This document shows positions 6,638 through 15,149 of a stretch of 25,620 bases of DNA, in pieces. Origin of the DNA: CAZCBJ01 sp964496705 (GTDB lineage: Bacteria; Chloroflexota; Anaerolineae; Anaerolineales; Anaerolineaceae); contig CAZCBJ010000033.1 of the NCBI GenBank assembly GCA_964496705.1, forward strand, positions 1-25,620, given 5' to 3'. The notes beneath the pieces were generated by a model. That model saw only the letters and a list, made by a program, of their open reading frames with translations. It had not been told where the DNA came from and did not search any database. Within the stretch, counting starts at the first letter, position 1; each line of letters opens with the position of its first letter. The position numbers and the translations under genes were made by a program.

Positions 6638-8362
6638 ATGAGTGTTATCAAGGCACAGATCAGGACCGGGGCCTATTATGACTCTGCTTTCCTGATGCAG
6701 CTTCAACGATCACTGGCAGCGTTGCCGGGAGTCGTTGACGCTGGGGTGGTCATGGGCACCGATTCAAATAAAGAAATATTAGCCCATATAGACCTGGTCT
6801 CTCCCGAGGTGCACGCTTCCAAACCAGACGACCTGGTGGTGGTGGTGCGTGCAGAAAATGAAGACAGTGCAGACCAAGCCATTGCCGAAGTTGAGGTGCT
6901 CTTAACCCAGAAGAAAACCCGCATTGAGGCCGAATGGCGTCCCCAAAGCCTCGATACCGCCGTCCAGATGCTCCCGGAAGCCAACTGGGTGCTGATCTCC
7001 GTCGCCGGAAGGTACGCCGCCAGTGTGGCGCGCAATGCGCTGCGCCAGGGAAAACATGTTTTCCTGTTCAGCGATAACGTGCCTGTGGAAGAAGAAATTT
7101 CATTGAAGAAAATGGCTTCAGAGCGTGGACTGCTGGTCATGGGCCCTGATTGCGGCACCGCCATTGTCCGCGGGATCGGTTTTGGCTTTGCCAACAAGGT
7201 GCGCACCGGCCCCATTGGCGTGGTGGCAGCCGCCGGCACCGGGCTTCAGCAGGTGTCAGCCCGCATCCACCAGTTGGGCTCCGGGATGACTTATGGAATT
7301 GGCACAGGCGGACGTGATCTGTCCGAAAAAGTGGGCGCCGTTACCTTCCGCATGGCACTCGAAGCTCTCAGCCGCGATGCCGAGACGCGCGTCATTGTCC
7401 TCGTATCCAAACCCCCCGCCCCCAAAGTGGCCGAAGAAGTGCTGAAGGCAGCCAGGCTGGCCGGCAAACCCGTGGTGGTGAATTTCATCGGTTTTGCACG
7501 CGGAACACGCCGGCTTGGAAACCTGTTCTTTGCCTCCGGTCTGGATGATGCCGCGCAATTGGCCGTCGAGCTGGTCAATAATCCGCCCGATCTGGCTGAA
7601 AAAGTCCCGGACACTGTCCAATTCGCCCCGGGTCAGCGCTATCTGCGCGGCTTGTTCTCCGGCGGAACCCTGGCCTACGAAGCCCAGTATCTGCTGCAGG
7701 ATTATTTGCCCCTGGTCTGGGCGAACGCCCCCTTGAAAAAAGAGAACAAGCTGCCCAATTCTTTGGTCAGCCAGGAACATTCCATCGTCGACCTGGGCGA
7801 AGACGAATTCACAGTTGGCCGGTTGCATCCGATGATGGACAACGAGATGCGCATTCGCCGCTTGATGGAAGAAGCCAGGGATCCGAGCGTGGCGGTGATC
7901 ATGCTGGATGTGGTGATCGGTTACGGCTCGCATCCCGATCCTGCCAGCGAAATTGCTCCCGCCATCGCCAAAGCCATCTCCCTGGCCAAAGCCGAAGGAC
8001 GCCACCTTGAGGTGGTGGTCGTGGCCACCGGCACCGACCAAGATCCACAGAACCTGGACAACCAGATTGCGCAACTCAAGGCTGCCGGCGCCTGGGTGGA
8101 GACCAGCAATGAAAAAATGGTGCGCTATGCCGGGAATATTTTGTATGAGTTGAACAAGGCTGGCGAAACGCAGCTTCCGCAAGATTGGAAAGCGGTTGAC
8201 TTGGTCACGCTTCAGCGCGACCCGGCAGGCATCAACTTGGGCCTTGAATCGTTCGCAGAGAATTTCACCGCCCAAAATGCACCCGCGATCCATGTCGAAT
8301 GGCGACCGCCGGCGGGTGGTAACGAGCGGCTGATGGCCATTCTGGAAAAAATGAAGAACTGA
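6638..8362 (+). CDS. fdrA: FdrA family protein (AllF-like, oxamate/ureido-acid transcarbamoylase component)
   Basis: A 574-residue protein, close to E. coli FdrA (about 555). FdrA proteins have the acyl-CoA synthetase (SucD/SucC-like) architecture. In E. coli, fdrA, ylbE and ylbF (renamed allFGH) encode oxamic transcarbamylase, which phosphorolyses oxalurate to oxamate plus carbamoyl phosphate. Here I see the nucleotide-binding-like core VLISVAGRYAASVARNAL (~118-135), MGPDCGTAIVRG (~168), GPIGVVAAAGTGLQQVSARI (~191-210) and GIGTGGRDLS (~221-230), all typical of the family, and a second half with VIMLDVVIGYGSHPDPASEI. It heads the operon after a strong promoter, with AAGGAGA before the ATG. 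The next gene is the DUF1116 partner. The third E. coli partner (DUF2877, ylbF) is absent here. The family is clear; the carbamoyl acceptor or donor is inferred. Confidence 0.88.
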   Translation: MSVIKAQIRTGAYYDSAFLMQLQRSLAALPGVVDAGVVMGTDSNKEILAHIDLVSPEVHASKPDDLVVVVRAENEDSADQAIAEVEVLLTQKKTRIEAEWRPQSLDTAVQMLPEANWVLISVAGRYAASVARNALRQGKHVFLFSDNVPVEEEISLKKMASERGLLVMGPDCGTAIVRGIGFGFANKVRTGPIGVVAAAGTGLQQVSARIHQLGSGMTYGIGTGGRDLSEKVGAVTFRMALEALSRDAETRVIVLVSKPPAPKVAEEVLKAARLAGKPVVVNFIGFARGTRRLGNLFFASGLDDAAQLAVELVNNPPDLAEKVPDTVQFAPGQRYLRGLFSGGTLAYEAQYLLQDYLPLVWANAPLKKENKLPNSLVSQEHSIVDLGEDEFTVGRLHPMMDNEMRIRRLMEEARDPSVAVIMLDVVIGYGSHPDPASEIAPAIAKAISLAKAEGRHLEVVVVATGTDQDPQNLDNQIAQLKAAGAWVETSNEKMVRYAGNILYELNKAGETQLPQDWKAVDLVTLQRDPAGINLGLESFAENFTAQNAPAIHVEWRPPAGGNERLMAILEKMKN

Positions 8363-8369
8363 AATTCAT

Positions 8370-8403
8370 CTGTTGGCGGTCTGGATTTGCAGGCCGCCAA
8401 CAG
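8370..8403 (+). other. Long intercistronic hairpin between fdrA and the DUF1116 gene
   Basis: CTGTTGGCGG (8370-8379) and CCGCCAACAG (8394-8403) are perfect 10-bp arms. Four further inner pairs (one G-U) extend the stem to ~14 bp with a 6-nt loop. It begins 7 nt after the fdrA stop and ends 7 nt before the AGGAGG of the next gene. There is no proper T-tract (TCATTTTAGG follows), so an mRNA processing or stabilising element or a partial terminator is more likely than full termination. Confidence 0.6.
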
Positions 8404-8424
8404 TCATTTTAGGAGGAGTATCTG

Positions 8425-9669
8425 ATGGTTGATATCGAAAAAGCCAATACAATTTGTGTCGATAGGATGATGGAAGCGCAACCGGTGGTGACCCGGGTTG
8501 CCAAAGCCCTGGACGTGATCCCGGGAATGCACGAGAACCTCTTCCTGCACGCCGGACCGCCCATCTCCTGGGAACGTATGGCCGGTCCGATGAAAGGGGC
8601 CGTAATCGGAGCGCTCCTGTTTGAGGAGCGCGCCAAAACACCCGAAGAAGCTGAAGAAATGGCGAAATCCGGCAAAATTATTTTTGAACCCTGCCACCAT
8701 CATGCTGCGGTCGGACCCATGGCCGGTTTGATCAGCCCTTCGATGTTGGTCTATGAAGTTGAAAATCGCAAACACGGCAACAAAGCCTACTCCGGGCTGA
8801 ACGAAGGGCGCGGGAAAGTACTGCGCATGGGTGCCTACAGCGACGAGGTCATCGCGCGCATGCATTGGATGAATAACACCCTCGGCCCCACCATTGACGC
8901 CGCATTGAAAGACCTGGGCGGGATCGACCTGCGCGCGCTGCTCGGCAAGGCATTATACATGGGCGATGATGGGCACAACCGCCTGGACGCTGCTTCCATG
9001 CTGTATACCGTCGCGCTTGCGCCAGCCATCGTGCGCACCGCCCGCGATTCAAAGACCGCCGCGGAGATCATCAAGTTCCTCGGCGACAACGCGCTCAGTA
9101 TCCTCAACCCGGTCATGGCTGCCTGCAAGACCATGACCGACGCAGGACACAACGTGGAAGGCAGCACCATCGTCACCGTGATGGCGCGCAACGGAACGGA
9201 TTTCGGCATTCGCGTCAGCGGACTTGGCGACCAGTGGTTTGTCGGTCCGGCACAGAAAGTGAAAGCCCTGTACTTCCCCGGCTTCACCGAAGCAGATGCC
9301 AATCCGGATATCGGTGACAGCACCATTACTGAAACCGCTGGCATCGGTGGGTTTGCCATGGCAGCAGCTCCCGCCATCGTCACCTTCATCGGCGGTTCGC
9401 CCAAGGATGCGACCAATACCACCCTCGACATGTATGAACTGTGCTTTGCCGAACACAAATTNNNNNNNNNNNNNNNNNNNNNCCGCGGCACTCCCACCGG
9501 CGTGGACATTCGAAAAGTGATTGAGAAGAACATGCTGCCGCGCGTGAATACTGGCGTGGCGCACAAAGATCCCGGTGTCGGGCAGGTTGGCGCCGGTGTG
9601 GTCTCACCCCCCGCCAATATTTTTGAAGATGCCCTGGTAGCATTTGCTGAAAAATACGGATACAACTAA
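8425..9669 (+). CDS. ylbE: DUF1116 protein (YlbE/AllG-like)
   Basis: About 414 residues, matching E. coli YlbE/AllG (about 419), which works with FdrA in oxamic transcarbamylase. Family blocks are visible: HENLFLHAGPPISWERMAGP (~33-52), EPCHHHAAVGPMAGLISPSM (~87-106), and the C-terminal RGTPTGVDIRKV, INTG-like VNTGVAHKDPGVGQVGAG. The run of 21 Ns (9462-9482) falls inside the gene but keeps the frame; about seven residues before RGTPTG are unknown, and the first known base after the gap fits the expected Phe codon ending in C. AGGAGG stands 8 nt before the ATG. Probably soluble and cytoplasmic. With FdrA it should form the carbamoyl-transfer enzyme of this operon; the exact substrate is inferred. 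Confidence 0.87.
   Translation: MVDIEKANTICVDRMMEAQPVVTRVAKALDVIPGMHENLFLHAGPPISWERMAGPMKGAVIGALLFEERAKTPEEAEEMAKSGKIIFEPCHHHAAVGPMAGLISPSMLVYEVENRKHGNKAYSGLNEGRGKVLRMGAYSDEVIARMHWMNNTLGPTIDAALKDLGGIDLRALLGKALYMGDDGHNRLDAASMLYTVALAPAIVRTARDSKTAAEIIKFLGDNALSILNPVMAACKTMTDAGHNVEGSTIVTVMARNGTDFGIRVSGLGDQWFVGPAQKVKALYFPGFTEADANPDIGDSTITETAGIGGFAMAAAPAIVTFIGGSPKDATNTTLDMYELCFAEHKXXXXXXXXRGTPTGVDIRKVIEKNMLPRVNTGVAHKDPGVGQVGAGVVSPPANIFEDALVAFAEKYGYN
9462..9482. other. Assembly gap (21 Ns)
   Basis: Twenty-one undetermined bases inside the DUF1116 gene. The length is a multiple of three and the protein continues in frame on both sides, so the estimated gap size is plausible. Confidence 1.
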
Positions 9670-9699
9670 CCTACAACCTATTTAAGAAAGGATCATGGT

Positions 9700-11370
9700 A
9701 TGGACCGCGAAAAATTTATCAACATCATGGTGAACGCCAAGCTATTTGACCTGACCCAGGATTGCAGCATCTTCACACCACCCTGGCCGGGTGAGAAATC
9801 GCTCGAAGTTCACTTCTTCAAGCGCGTCACCGGCGCTTACGGCGGAGGGCAAGGCGCCAACGGGCAGATCTTGAACTGGAGCAACACCGTCGGCACCCAC
9901 CTGGTGGGCGAACGGGCATTTAATTCGGGCGCCCGGGCCATCTCTGATATCCCACTTTCCGACCTGTGCGGTGAGGGTGTGGTGGTGGATATCTCCGACA
10001 TGGTCGGTGATTATGACCTGTATACGCCCGAGATGATCATGAAGAAAGCCACTGTCAAACCCGGCGATATTTTGATCATCAACACTGGGTACCACAAATA
10101 TTCCTTTGACCAGCCAGACGTGCTCAATCCCGATGCCCAGGGCGGCGTGGAATCCAAGGAATTTGGCTTCCTTGTCCGCCATCCAGGCCCTTCTCCAGAA
10201 TTTTATCAATGGGCATTGGACATGAAACTCAAGCTGATCGGTGTCGACTGCGGCACCGCCGAACATCCAATGAACACCCCCATCCGGCGCATGCATGAGA
10301 ACCACTTTGCCCTGGCTGAAGCCAAGTTGAAAGAAAAGTACGGCAAAACCTGGGACGAGATGTTCCCGCAGGGTGAGTACTACGAAATGACCCACCACAA
10401 ATTGCCCGCTGCGCATTTGTGCTTCGTCGAATGTATTGTCGGGCAGATCGACCAGCTCAAGAACCAGCGCGCTTGGATCATGGTCATGCCGATCCCCTAC
10501 ATGGAAGTTGAGACGGCATGGGCGCGCGTCAGCGCCATGACCCCGCCGGACGGCATGAGTGAGGCTGAGTTCTTCAAGGTGATGAACGGATCAGAAACGA
10601 TCGATATGACCGTCCCTTTCAGCGTGCAAACCCCCCAGTGGTTGAACTACATTCCGCTCAGCCTGACCTACACCAAACGCGTCGGTGGCCAGTTCTTCGG
10701 CATGGGCCGCAATGGATCCATCTGCAATGCCAGCATCCACCTGGGCACGCACATGGACGGCGAAAAGCACTTCTATCCCAACGGTCGCACCATCGGCGAG
10801 GTTCCGCTGGATGAATGGGTGGGACCTGGCGTTATTGCGGATATTTCAGAACTGGTGAGCGATTCAAGTGTTTACACTCCCAAGATGATTCACGACGTGG
10901 TTGACATTCGCAAAGGTGACATTTTGATCATCAAGACCGGCTGGAACCGCTTTGGCTGGTGCAGCCCTGAGTCTGACGAATTCCGCTACATGGTCAAACA
11001 CCCCGGTCCTTCACCCGACTTCGCCCACTGGGCCGCGGAAATGCAAATCAAGTGGATCGGCGTGGATGCCGTCTCGGCTGACCACCCGATGAACACCATC
11101 ATGCGCATTTGGCACCCCAAGACCTTTGCCGAGGCCAACGCCAAGCTGATTCGCGATTTCGGCAAAGACTGGGACCAAATGTATCCGCTCAAGGATTTTT
11201 ATCAGGATATGCACCTGAACCTGTTCCCCAAGAAAATCGTTCACGCAGAAAACCTGGCCGGACAAATTCGCGACGCGAAGAGCGGCCGTTATTACATCGG
11301 CTGCTACCTGCAGAAAGCCATGGAAGCTGAATCGATGTGGGGCCGGTTCGTGGCGTTCAAAGAAGCCTGA
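9700..11370 (+). CDS. Tandem double cyclase-family (kynurenine formamidase-like) metal-dependent hydrolase
   Basis: A 556-residue fusion of two cyclase-family domains (the fold of kynurenine formamidase and isatin hydrolase), which hydrolyse amide bonds, often in rings, using a divalent metal. The second domain (~300-556) has the full metal motif H-LGTH-M-D-GEKHF (GTH at 349-351) and IGVDAVSADHPMN. The first domain (~1-275) aligns along its length (LTQDCSIFTPPWPG, GEGVVVDIS, KPGDILIINTG, VRHPGPSP, IGVDCGTAEHPMN), but its metal motif is SNTVGTHLVGERAFN with GTH at 65-67: the first His, the Asp and the last His are missing. It is therefore probably non-catalytic or altered. Both copies end in a GQI... 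block, so this is an internal duplication with ~284-residue spacing. AAGAAAGGA precedes the ATG. No export signal. Ring opening or amide hydrolysis downstream of the hydroxylase is the likely job. Confidence 0.85.
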   Translation: MDREKFINIMVNAKLFDLTQDCSIFTPPWPGEKSLEVHFFKRVTGAYGGGQGANGQILNWSNTVGTHLVGERAFNSGARAISDIPLSDLCGEGVVVDISDMVGDYDLYTPEMIMKKATVKPGDILIINTGYHKYSFDQPDVLNPDAQGGVESKEFGFLVRHPGPSPEFYQWALDMKLKLIGVDCGTAEHPMNTPIRRMHENHFALAEAKLKEKYGKTWDEMFPQGEYYEMTHHKLPAAHLCFVECIVGQIDQLKNQRAWIMVMPIPYMEVETAWARVSAMTPPDGMSEAEFFKVMNGSETIDMTVPFSVQTPQWLNYIPLSLTYTKRVGGQFFGMGRNGSICNASIHLGTHMDGEKHFYPNGRTIGEVPLDEWVGPGVIADISELVSDSSVYTPKMIHDVVDIRKGDILIIKTGWNRFGWCSPESDEFRYMVKHPGPSPDFAHWAAEMQIKWIGVDAVSADHPMNTIMRIWHPKTFAEANAKLIRDFGKDWDQMYPLKDFYQDMHLNLFPKKIVHAENLAGQIRDAKSGRYYIGCYLQKAMEAESMWGRFVAFKEA

Positions 11371-11387
11371 AACGGAGACTATCAACG

Positions 11388-12260
11388 ATGAAGCCAGCCC
11401 CTTTTGAATATTTCGCGCCGTCCAGCCTGGAAGAAGCGCTGGATAAATTGGCCGAACTAGGTTATGGCGGGAAGGTACTGGCGGGTGGTCAGAGTCTGAT
11501 CCCCGCCATGAACTTCCGCATGGCCCAACCGGCCGCGCTGGTGGATATGAACCATGTTTCTGAGTTGTTCTACATCAAACCAGCCCCTGACGGCGGGTTG
11601 TTGATCGGCACCATGACCCGCACCTCCGTCGTTGAACATGATCCCGTCGTCGCCCAAAAATTTCCCTTCATCATCGAAAATATGCCCCACATCGGACACG
11701 CACAGATTCGTAACCGCGGCACGTTCGGCGGGGCTATGGCGCATGCCGACCCTGCTGGGCAGCTTCCCGGCGCCGCGGTTGCGCTGAACATGCGCTTCCT
11801 CATCAAGGGCAAGGGGAAAGAACGATGGGTGAACGCTGAAGAATTCTTTATCGGCCCCTTCATGACTGTGATTGAGCCTGAAGAGATGCTTACAGAAGTC
11901 CATCTCCCCCCCTTACCGCCCCGCACCGGCACCGCCTATCAACAAATTTCGCGCCAGCAGGGTTCACAAGCCCAAGTGGGTGTGGACACGATCGTCACCC
12001 TTGAGGACAACGGTAGGATCAAAGCTGCCAGGGTGGTTTTAACCTGTGTGGGTGAAATGGCTATTTACGCCCGCGAAGCCTCTGCGATGCTGGTGGGTGA
12101 AAAGCCCTCCGATGCGCTTTTCGAAGCGGCTGGCGAAACGGCTGCCCAACGGGAGATAGATCCCGGCACTGATATCCACGCTACGGCTGAATACCGCCGC
12201 TCCGTGTCGCAGGGATTGGTCAAACGTGCTTTGACGGCTGCCGTGGATAGGGCAAAATAA
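11388..12260 (+). CDS. Molybdenum hydroxylase (XDH/CODH family), FAD-binding medium subunit
   Basis: A 290-residue FAD subunit (CoxM/XdhB type, usual length ~285-290) that passes electrons from the iron-sulfur subunit to the acceptor. The FAD pyrophosphate-binding block AGGQSLIPAMNFRM (32-45) and the second FAD motif RNRGTFGGAMAHADPAGQLP (~108-127) are both intact. The C-terminal CO-dehydrogenase flavoprotein domain covers ~175-285. I chose the ATG at 11388 because CGGAGA precedes it and the FAD-fold N-terminus MKPAPFEYFAPSSLEEAL starts there; a longer start would overlap the preceding gene. It is followed 12 bp later by the 2Fe-2S subunit in the usual order. No 4Fe-4S insertion, such as 4-hydroxybenzoyl-CoA reductase carries, is evident. 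Confidence 0.92.
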   Translation: MKPAPFEYFAPSSLEEALDKLAELGYGGKVLAGGQSLIPAMNFRMAQPAALVDMNHVSELFYIKPAPDGGLLIGTMTRTSVVEHDPVVAQKFPFIIENMPHIGHAQIRNRGTFGGAMAHADPAGQLPGAAVALNMRFLIKGKGKERWVNAEEFFIGPFMTVIEPEEMLTEVHLPPLPPRTGTAYQQISRQQGSQAQVGVDTIVTLEDNGRIKAARVVLTCVGEMAIYAREASAMLVGEKPSDALFEAAGETAAQREIDPGTDIHATAEYRRSVSQGLVKRALTAAVDRAK

Positions 12261-12272
12261 GGGAGAACAACC

Positions 12273-12755
12273 ATGACCAACCTCATTCACATTAAAGTCA
12301 ATGTAAACGGTAAGGATTACGAACGGGAAGTGGAACCGCGCACCCTGCTGAGCGACTTTCTACGCCACGACCTCGGCTTGACCGGCACACACGTGGGCTG
12401 CGAGCACGGTGTCTGCGGCGCCTGCACGGTTCTTTTCGACGGTGTTTCCACCCGCTCCTGCCTGGTATTCGCGGTGCAGGCCAATGGGCATGCAGTGAAA
12501 ACTGTTGAAAGTCTGGGAACTCCGGAGAAAATGCACCCCCTGCAGGAAGCATTCATGGAAAAGCACGCCCTTCAATGCGGATACTGCACACCTGGTTTCC
12601 TGATGTCCCTGGTGCCATTCCTGGAGCAGAACCCCAATCCGACCGACGAGGAAATCCAGGAAGCCGTCGCCAGCAACCTTTGCCGCTGCACCGGTTATCA
12701 AAACATCGGCGAAGCAGTCAAATTGGCCGCCCAGAAAATGGCAGCCCGGAAATAA
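12273..12755 (+). CDS. Molybdenum hydroxylase, [2Fe-2S] small subunit
   Basis: A 160-residue electron-transfer subunit with both iron-sulfur sites. The N-terminal plant-type ferredoxin domain has C43, C48, C51 and C63 (CEHGVCGAC...C). The C-terminal helical 2Fe-2S domain has C102 and C105 (CGYC) and C137 and C139 (CRC), followed by TGYQNI. Length and spacing are those of CoxS/XdhC/NdhS-type subunits. No Tat signal is present, so the enzyme is cytoplasmic, possibly membrane-attached through the CoxG-like protein. GGGAGA stands before the ATG, 12 bp after the FAD subunit and 18 bp before the Mo subunit. Confidence 0.95.
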   Translation: MTNLIHIKVNVNGKDYEREVEPRTLLSDFLRHDLGLTGTHVGCEHGVCGACTVLFDGVSTRSCLVFAVQANGHAVKTVESLGTPEKMHPLQEAFMEKHALQCGYCTPGFLMSLVPFLEQNPNPTDEEIQEAVASNLCRCTGYQNIGEAVKLAAQKMAARK

Positions 12756-12773
12756 CGCTGAAAGGAGATCAAC

Positions 12774-15128
12774 ATGAGTACCCCCAAAAGAGTCTTCGGA
12801 CAACCCCTGAAGCGTAATGAAGATCCCCAGCTGCTGACAGGCCAGGCTGTGTTCATCGACGATATCGAATTGCCCGGTATGTTGCACGCCGCCTTCCTGC
12901 GCAGCGATTTCGCGCACGCACGGATCAAATCCATCGATGTCTCAGCCGCCAAACAGCGCCCCGGTGTGGTGGCGGTGTACACCGCCGAGGATTTCGGCGA
13001 ATTTTGGAAGCCCGGCCCCCTGCAGGTGCCTCCACCGTCTGCCATCCCCGGCGCAGTATTCAACGCCCGCACCCTGGTGCCGATTGCCAAAGACAAGGTG
13101 CGCTTTTCCGGTGAACCCCTCGCGTTGGTCATCGCTGAAAGCCGATACATCGCTGAGGACGCCCTGGCGGATATCTTCGTCGACATGGACATTCTCCCGG
13201 CTGTCACCGATATGGAGAAAGCCCTCGAACCTGGCTCTGCCCTCGTGCATGACGACCTGGGCACCAACCTGGCCGCGAATGTCTTCCAGGAAAAAGGAAG
13301 TTATGCTGAGGCAGCTGCCGACGCTTATAAAGTGATCAAACGCCGCTTTCGCATTGATCGCGGAGCAGGTGGGGCCATGGAAAACCGCGGATTGGTGGTG
13401 GATTGGAATCCCAAGTCTCAATCCATGACCATTTGGGCGACAACTCAGGCGCCCATTCCTCTGCGCAACACCATTGCCGCCCGCCTGGGCCTCTCAGAAA
13501 CCCAGGTGCGCGTCATCACCCCCTTCATCGGCGGCGGTTTTGGTCCCAAAATCATGACCTCTCAAGCCGATGATGTCCTCCTGCCCATCGTTGCCCGCTG
13601 GCTGAACCGACCGTTGAAATGGATCGAAGATCGCCGCGAGAATTTTCTGGCGACCACCTCTGAGCGCGACCAGGTGCACGACGCGGAAATAGCCGTCTCA
13701 CAAGATGGGAAAATCCTGGGCGTCAAGGATGTCTTCTACCACAACACTGGCGCTTACGACCCGTATGGCATGACCGTGCCGTTGAACACTCAGACCCATG
13801 TCACCGGCTCTTACCTGGTGCCGAATTATTTCACCCAGGTAAAGATGGTCTTTACGAATAAAATGGTGGTCACCCCTGTGCGGGCAGCAGGCCGCTCGTA
13901 TGGCGTATTCGTCATGGAACGGTTGATGGATGCGGCCGCCAGGGAACTGGGCATGGATCCAGTTGAGTTCCGTTTGAAGAACCTGATCCAGCCCGACCAG
14001 TTCCCCTTCCGCACCGGTATCACCGGTCAGGATTTTGTCGAGAATGTCCTGGACAGCGGCAATTACCCCGCTACACTGACCAAAGCCCGGGAAATGATCG
14101 CTTACGATCAATGGAAAAAAGAAGTGCAACCCAAACTTCGCGCTGAAGGGAAACTGACAGGCATCGGAGTGATCTGCTTCGTGGAAGGCACGGCTGTGGG
14201 TCCCTACGAAGGCGCACGGGTGGCCATAGATGCCGGCGGCAAGGTGAGTGTCGCCACCGGGATCAGCACCCAGGGTCAGGGACATTTCACGGTGTATGCG
14301 CAAATTGCCGCAGAACAACTGGGGGTCGACATCAAAGATGTACGTGTCATCACCGGCGATACCGGCATTTTCCACTGGGGCGCGGGTACATTCGCCAGCC
14401 GGGGTGCCACGGTGGCCGGAACAGCGATACACAAAGCAGCGCTGGCCGTGCGCGAAAAGACCATTCAATTCGCCTCGAAAGTGCTCCATGTTCCTGCAGA
14501 AAAAATCATCCTCAAAGATGGCAAAGCCTTCGTGTCCGATGATCCCGGCAAATCAGTTGGATTGGGTGAGCTGGCTATGCGCTCCAACCCCATGCGAGGT
14601 GTCATCGAACCCGGTGTCGAGCCCGGACTGGAAGCCACTGCCTACTACGGCCCGCCGCATGGAGCCACCGGTCAGGGCAGCGTGGCGATGATTGTTGAAA
14701 TCGATCCCGTCACCTTTGACGTCAAGATCGAACGTTTTGTGCTGGTTCACGATTGCGGCGTGGTGATCAATCCCATGATCCTCGAAGGTCAGGTGATGGG
14801 CGGGGTCCACATGGGCATAGGCAATTCCTTCTATGAAAAGTTGGTCTATGATGAAAATGGACAATTGCTGACCGCATCTTTTATGGATTACCTGATCCCT
14901 GAAGCCACGGATATGCCCCCCAAGATAGAACTGGGGCATGTCGAGAGCCCTTCGCCGCTCAACCCGTTGGGGATGAAAGGCGTCGGCGAGGCGGGAACCA
15001 TCCCTGTTCCAGCCGCTTTTGTTTCTGCTGTGGAGAACGCACTCGCCCCATTTGGCATAGAGATCACAGAGGCGCCGTTGAACCCCAGCCGTCTGTTTAC
15101 ATTGGTACAACAAGCAAAATCCAAATAA
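12774..15128 (+). CDS. Molybdenum hydroxylase, molybdopterin-binding large subunit
   Basis: The 784-residue catalytic subunit of the xanthine oxidase/CODH family, binding molybdopterin cytosine dinucleotide. It starts with the aldehyde oxidase a/b-hammerhead domain (GQPLKRNEDPQLLTG at 9-23). The Mo-cofactor loops follow: IGGGFGPKIM (~251-260) and TPVRAAGRSYGVFVMER (~366-382); the catalytic base is E739 in GVGEAG. The loop is not the AYXCSFR of true aerobic CO dehydrogenase, so this is not CoxL form I; it is a heterocycle- or aldehyde-oxidising member. The substrate cannot be read from sequence. The UraA-like permease, the cyclase and FdrA/DUF1116 suggest a pyrimidine or related N-heterocycle (inference). 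AAAGGAGA precedes the ATG. Alternatives are xanthine, nicotinate, isoquinoline or aldehydes. Confidence 0.93.
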   Translation: MSTPKRVFGQPLKRNEDPQLLTGQAVFIDDIELPGMLHAAFLRSDFAHARIKSIDVSAAKQRPGVVAVYTAEDFGEFWKPGPLQVPPPSAIPGAVFNARTLVPIAKDKVRFSGEPLALVIAESRYIAEDALADIFVDMDILPAVTDMEKALEPGSALVHDDLGTNLAANVFQEKGSYAEAAADAYKVIKRRFRIDRGAGGAMENRGLVVDWNPKSQSMTIWATTQAPIPLRNTIAARLGLSETQVRVITPFIGGGFGPKIMTSQADDVLLPIVARWLNRPLKWIEDRRENFLATTSERDQVHDAEIAVSQDGKILGVKDVFYHNTGAYDPYGMTVPLNTQTHVTGSYLVPNYFTQVKMVFTNKMVVTPVRAAGRSYGVFVMERLMDAAARELGMDPVEFRLKNLIQPDQFPFRTGITGQDFVENVLDSGNYPATLTKAREMIAYDQWKKEVQPKLRAEGKLTGIGVICFVEGTAVGPYEGARVAIDAGGKVSVATGISTQGQGHFTVYAQIAAEQLGVDIKDVRVITGDTGIFHWGAGTFASRGATVAGTAIHKAALAVREKTIQFASKVLHVPAEKIILKDGKAFVSDDPGKSVGLGELAMRSNPMRGVIEPGVEPGLEATAYYGPPHGATGQGSVAMIVEIDPVTFDVKIERFVLVHDCGVVINPMILEGQVMGGVHMGIGNSFYEKLVYDENGQLLTASFMDYLIPEATDMPPKIELGHVESPSPLNPLGMKGVGEAGTIPVPAAFVSAVENALAPFGIEITEAPLNPSRLFTLVQQAKSK

Positions 15129-15149
15129 TCCAAAGGAGAAATCTCTCAC

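Noticed and set aside
7256..8293. A 345-codon open frame on - opposite fdrA
   Set aside because: It is antisense to a well-supported family gene and its composition is typical of a codon shadow.
13698..14489. A 263-codon open frame on - opposite the Mo subunit
   Set aside because: It lies wholly inside a gene with intact cofactor motifs and has no supporting signals.
12774..15128. Aerobic carbon monoxide dehydrogenase (coxMSL order with coxG)
   Set aside because: The large subunit lacks the AYXCSFR active-site loop required for form I CO dehydrogenase.
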